Assembly: GCA_021793335.1 (NCBI GenBank)
Contig: JAJYSW010000177.1
Location: 1 to 6,871, forward strand
Source: Actinomycetes bacterium
GTDB taxonomy: Bacteria; Actinomycetota; Actinomycetes; Mycobacteriales; Micromonosporaceae
Reading direction: 5' to 3'
DNA: 6,871 nucleotides
A program made the position numbers and the translations under genes. The notes below the pieces were generated by a model, which ran no database searches, had not been told where the DNA came from, and worked only from the letters and a program-made list of their open reading frames with translations. This document shows positions 5,924-6,871 of this stretch, one piece after another. Every line of letters starts with the position of its first letter. Position 1 is the first letter of the stretch.

Positions 5924-6295
5924 TCACACAGGCTCGTCCGGCTTCGCTGAAGGCGCTCGCCTCCGCGCGGGGTCCGAACGGTCCGGAACGAGCTTGAGTC
6001 CCACGATGGCGGCGATGATGCCGCCGATGAAGACGATCTTCGCCGCCGAGACGCTCTCGGCGCCGGTGGCCATCGCGTAGACGACCGTCAGCGCGGCGCC
6101 CACCCCGACCCACGCCGCGTAGGCGGTGCCGATGGGCAGGTACTTCACGGCCCAGCCCAGGCCGAACATGCTCACGGCCAAGGCGACGACGAACACCAGC
6201 GCGGGGACGGGACGGGTGAGCCCCTCGGACAGGCCCAGCGCAGTGGCCCAGACGGCTTCGAACACGGCGCTGGAGAGCAGCACGATCCACGGCAT
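5924..6295 (-). CDS. SMR-family transporter, Gdx-type, second subunit of guanidinium exporter pair
   Basis: The 123-residue product has four transmembrane helices of the small multidrug resistance fold. E13 is the proton/substrate-coupling glutamate, and W16, S42, Y59 and W62 match residues I know from the guanidinium exporter Gdx-Clo; in EmrE-type drug exporters the key residue is E14. About 20 extra residues form a basic tail (PDRSDPARRRAPSAKPDEPV), longer than the usual ~105. Positive charge concentrates in this tail, which suggests the N- and C-termini face the cytoplasm. The ATG at 6293-6295 is one base past the TGA of the first SMR gene (TGACATG) and has only a weak GGTGA upstream, so translational coupling is likely. 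Expression falls under the guanidine-III riboswitch at the head of the operon. The stop lies 10 bases from the stop of the convergent LuxR gene. Guanidinium as substrate rests on the motifs plus the riboswitch. Confidence 0.9.
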   Translation of the reverse strand: MPWIVLLSSAVFEAVWATALGLSEGLTRPVPALVFVVALAVSMFGLGWAVKYLPIGTAYAAWVGVGAALTVVYAMATGAESVSAAKIVFIGGIIAAIVGLKLVPDRSDPARRRAPSAKPDEPV

Positions 6296-6296
6296 G

Positions 6297-6611
6297 TCAG
6301 CTCACCGCCTTCAGGCCGATGATCGAGCCGACGAGCAGCGCCAGCAGCAGCACTCTGCTCCAGGTGGCCTGCTCCTGTCCGGTGCGGAAGCCCCACAGCA
6401 CGGCCAGCACGGCCCCCACGCCCACCCACACCGCGTAGGCGGTGCCGGTCGGCAGTGCGGTCATGGCCCAGGCGAGCCCGGCCATGCTGCATGCGAGGGC
6501 GACGAAGAACAGGGCGACGGGGCCTCGGCGCCTGAAACCGTGGGAGGCGGACAGCGCCGCCGCCCACACCGCTTCAAAGGCTCCGGAGGCGATCAAAACG
6601 ATCCACGCCAC
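6297..6611 (-). CDS. SMR-family transporter, Gdx-type, first subunit of guanidinium exporter pair
   Basis: The 104-residue product is the standard SMR length with four transmembrane helices. SGAFEAVWA holds E13 and W16; S42 and TAYAVWVG with Y59 and W62 complete the Gdx-type binding site, pointing to proton-coupled guanidinium export rather than quaternary ammonium export. Arginines sit in loop 1 (R27-R29) and loop 3 (R76, R86), so these loops should be cytoplasmic and the N-terminus outside, the reverse of its partner. An antiparallel heterodimer is therefore likely. The start is a GTG at 6609-6611 with a GGAG ribosome site at 6619-6622. The guanidine-III aptamer ends 19 bases before the GTG, so ligand binding probably controls access of ribosomes to this gene. 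The stop overlaps the coupling junction with the second gene. This resembles the riboswitch-controlled SMR pairs known from actinobacteria. Confidence 0.92.
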   Translation of the reverse strand: MAWIVLIASGAFEAVWAAALSASHGFRRRGPVALFFVALACSMAGLAWAMTALPTGTAYAVWVGVGAVLAVLWGFRTGQEQATWSRVLLLALLVGSIIGLKAVS

Positions 6612-6630
6612 GACGGGACTCCGTTCTCAG

Positions 6631-6669
6631 GCCGTCTTGTCGTGGTGCGGGTACGGCTCCCTCGTCCGC
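6631..6669 (-). promoter_or_regulatory. Guanidine-III riboswitch (ykkC-III)
   Basis: Read on the minus strand, the 39 bases contain GCGGACGAGG, then GCCGTACCCGC, then ACAAGACGGC. This order and wording match the guanidine-III aptamer of Thermobifida fusca as I remember it (GGACGAGG, GCCGUACCC, GGACAAGACGGC). GCGG (6669-6666) pairs with CCGC (6650-6647), and GCCGT (6657-6653) with ACGGC (6635-6631); interleaved, they form the expected pseudoknot. It sits between a -10 element and the first SMR gene, 9 bases before the Shine-Dalgarno GGAG, so translational control is the likely mechanism. Guanidinium sensing is established for the class; regulation here is inferred from position. Confidence 0.92.
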
Positions 6670-6695
6670 GGACCCGCTCACCGGGCCCCGCGCCG

Positions 6696-6701
6696 ATTCT
6701 A
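6696..6701 (-). promoter_or_regulatory. -10 element of the riboswitch-SMR operon
   Basis: TAGAAT on the minus strand is an AT-rich hexamer in very GC-rich DNA. A start about 7 bases downstream, near 6689, would place the aptamer about 20 bases into the transcript, which fits. The -35 is weak (TGGTGA, 17 bases upstream). A perfect palindrome CACCATGGTG at 6720-6729 overlaps that position. Confidence 0.55.
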
Positions 6702-6871
6702 CGGCGGCGGCCTCGCGCTCACCATGGTGGCGCCGCCTCCGGTGGCCGGGCCGCTCTGCGCCGTCGCCGGCCCCGCGTCTCCCGCGGCGAGGCGGCCTGG
6801 CCGCCGGAAGACGGCCCCCGCGAACGGGCGGGGACCGTGCGCGCCGCCCGGTCGGTCTTCCCCGGCGGCGG
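6702..6871. repeat. GC-rich right-end region with clustered hairpins
   Basis: No gene is supportable here. GGCGGC/GCCGCC (6791-6796 and 6800-6805) forms a 3-base-loop hairpin. ACGG-C-CCCCGC (6811-6821) pairs with GCGGGG-A-CCGT (6828-6838) with a single C/A mismatch. CCGCCGG-AAGAC (6801-6812) pairs with GTCTTCC-CC-GGCGG (6855-6868) with a 2-base bulge. The last two overlap slightly and could be alternative folds. They may be the terminator of a gene beyond the window edge. Confidence 0.45.

Noticed and set aside
4120..6829. Ten-base match GCGAACGGGC at 4124-4133 and 6820-6829 as a dispersed repeat
   Set aside because: The match does not extend beyond ten bases, and such GC-rich words recur by chance in this window.
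6724..6871. ATG-led open frame running off the right edge
   Set aside because: There is no ribosome site, the translation is Pro/Ala/Arg-rich, and the stretch overlaps strong hairpins. All GC-rich frames tend to stay open here.
6719..6871. Possible C-terminus of a minus-strand gene upstream of the SMR operon
   Set aside because: An open frame ends at a TGA (6721-6719), but the peptide is low complexity and unrecognised, and it would end inside the SMR promoter region.

Overview
The window is GC-rich throughout (around 70% by eye), with almost every third codon position G or C. Gene content points to an actinomycete, most likely near Nocardiopsaceae such as Thermobifida. It has a Thermobifida-type cutinase, a guanidine-III riboswitch close to the well-known T. 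fusca example, sigma-B-type promoters of the streptomycete kind and apparently leaderless genes. The lineage is inferred from these relatives as I remember them, not from a search.

Layout, left to right. The last 16 codons of an unidentified gene (1-51) are followed by a cytosolic 18-cysteine copper-storage protein of the Csp3 type (263-667, +). A hairpin separates it from a fused FAD-dependent oxidoreductase/Rieske protein (881-2428, +), which appears to start leaderless from a sigma-B-like promoter. A symmetric hairpin (2431-2463) separates that gene from a convergent four-helix membrane protein of the DUF4383 family (2477-2920, -), which also has a sigma-B-like promoter. A 199-bp divergent intergenic region carries several inverted repeats. 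It leads into a secreted cutinase/PET-hydrolase-like enzyme (3120-4007, +), which ends at a strong terminator nested inside a second inverted repeat.

The right half holds a LuxR-type regulator with a TPR-like N-terminal part and no ATPase domain (4249-5913, +). Its promoter has an inverted repeat in the -35/-10 spacer. Convergent with it is a two-gene SMR transporter operon (6611 down to 5924, -) preceded by a guanidine-III riboswitch (6631-6669) and a -10 element. The remaining 170 bases at the right end hold GC-rich hairpins and no gene I can support.

Functionally, the clearest unit is the riboswitch plus SMR pair: a guanidine-sensing RNA controlling a probable heterodimeric guanidinium exporter. 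The cutinase is a self-contained secreted-enzyme unit with its own candidate operators and terminator. The copper-storage protein, the FAD-Rieske enzyme and the DUF4383 protein look like stress or redox housekeeping genes, and two of them share a sigma-B-like promoter. No wholly new multi-gene system is evident. The best leads are the riboswitch-exporter unit, the cutinase with its palindromic promoter sites and the ATPase-less LuxR regulator.
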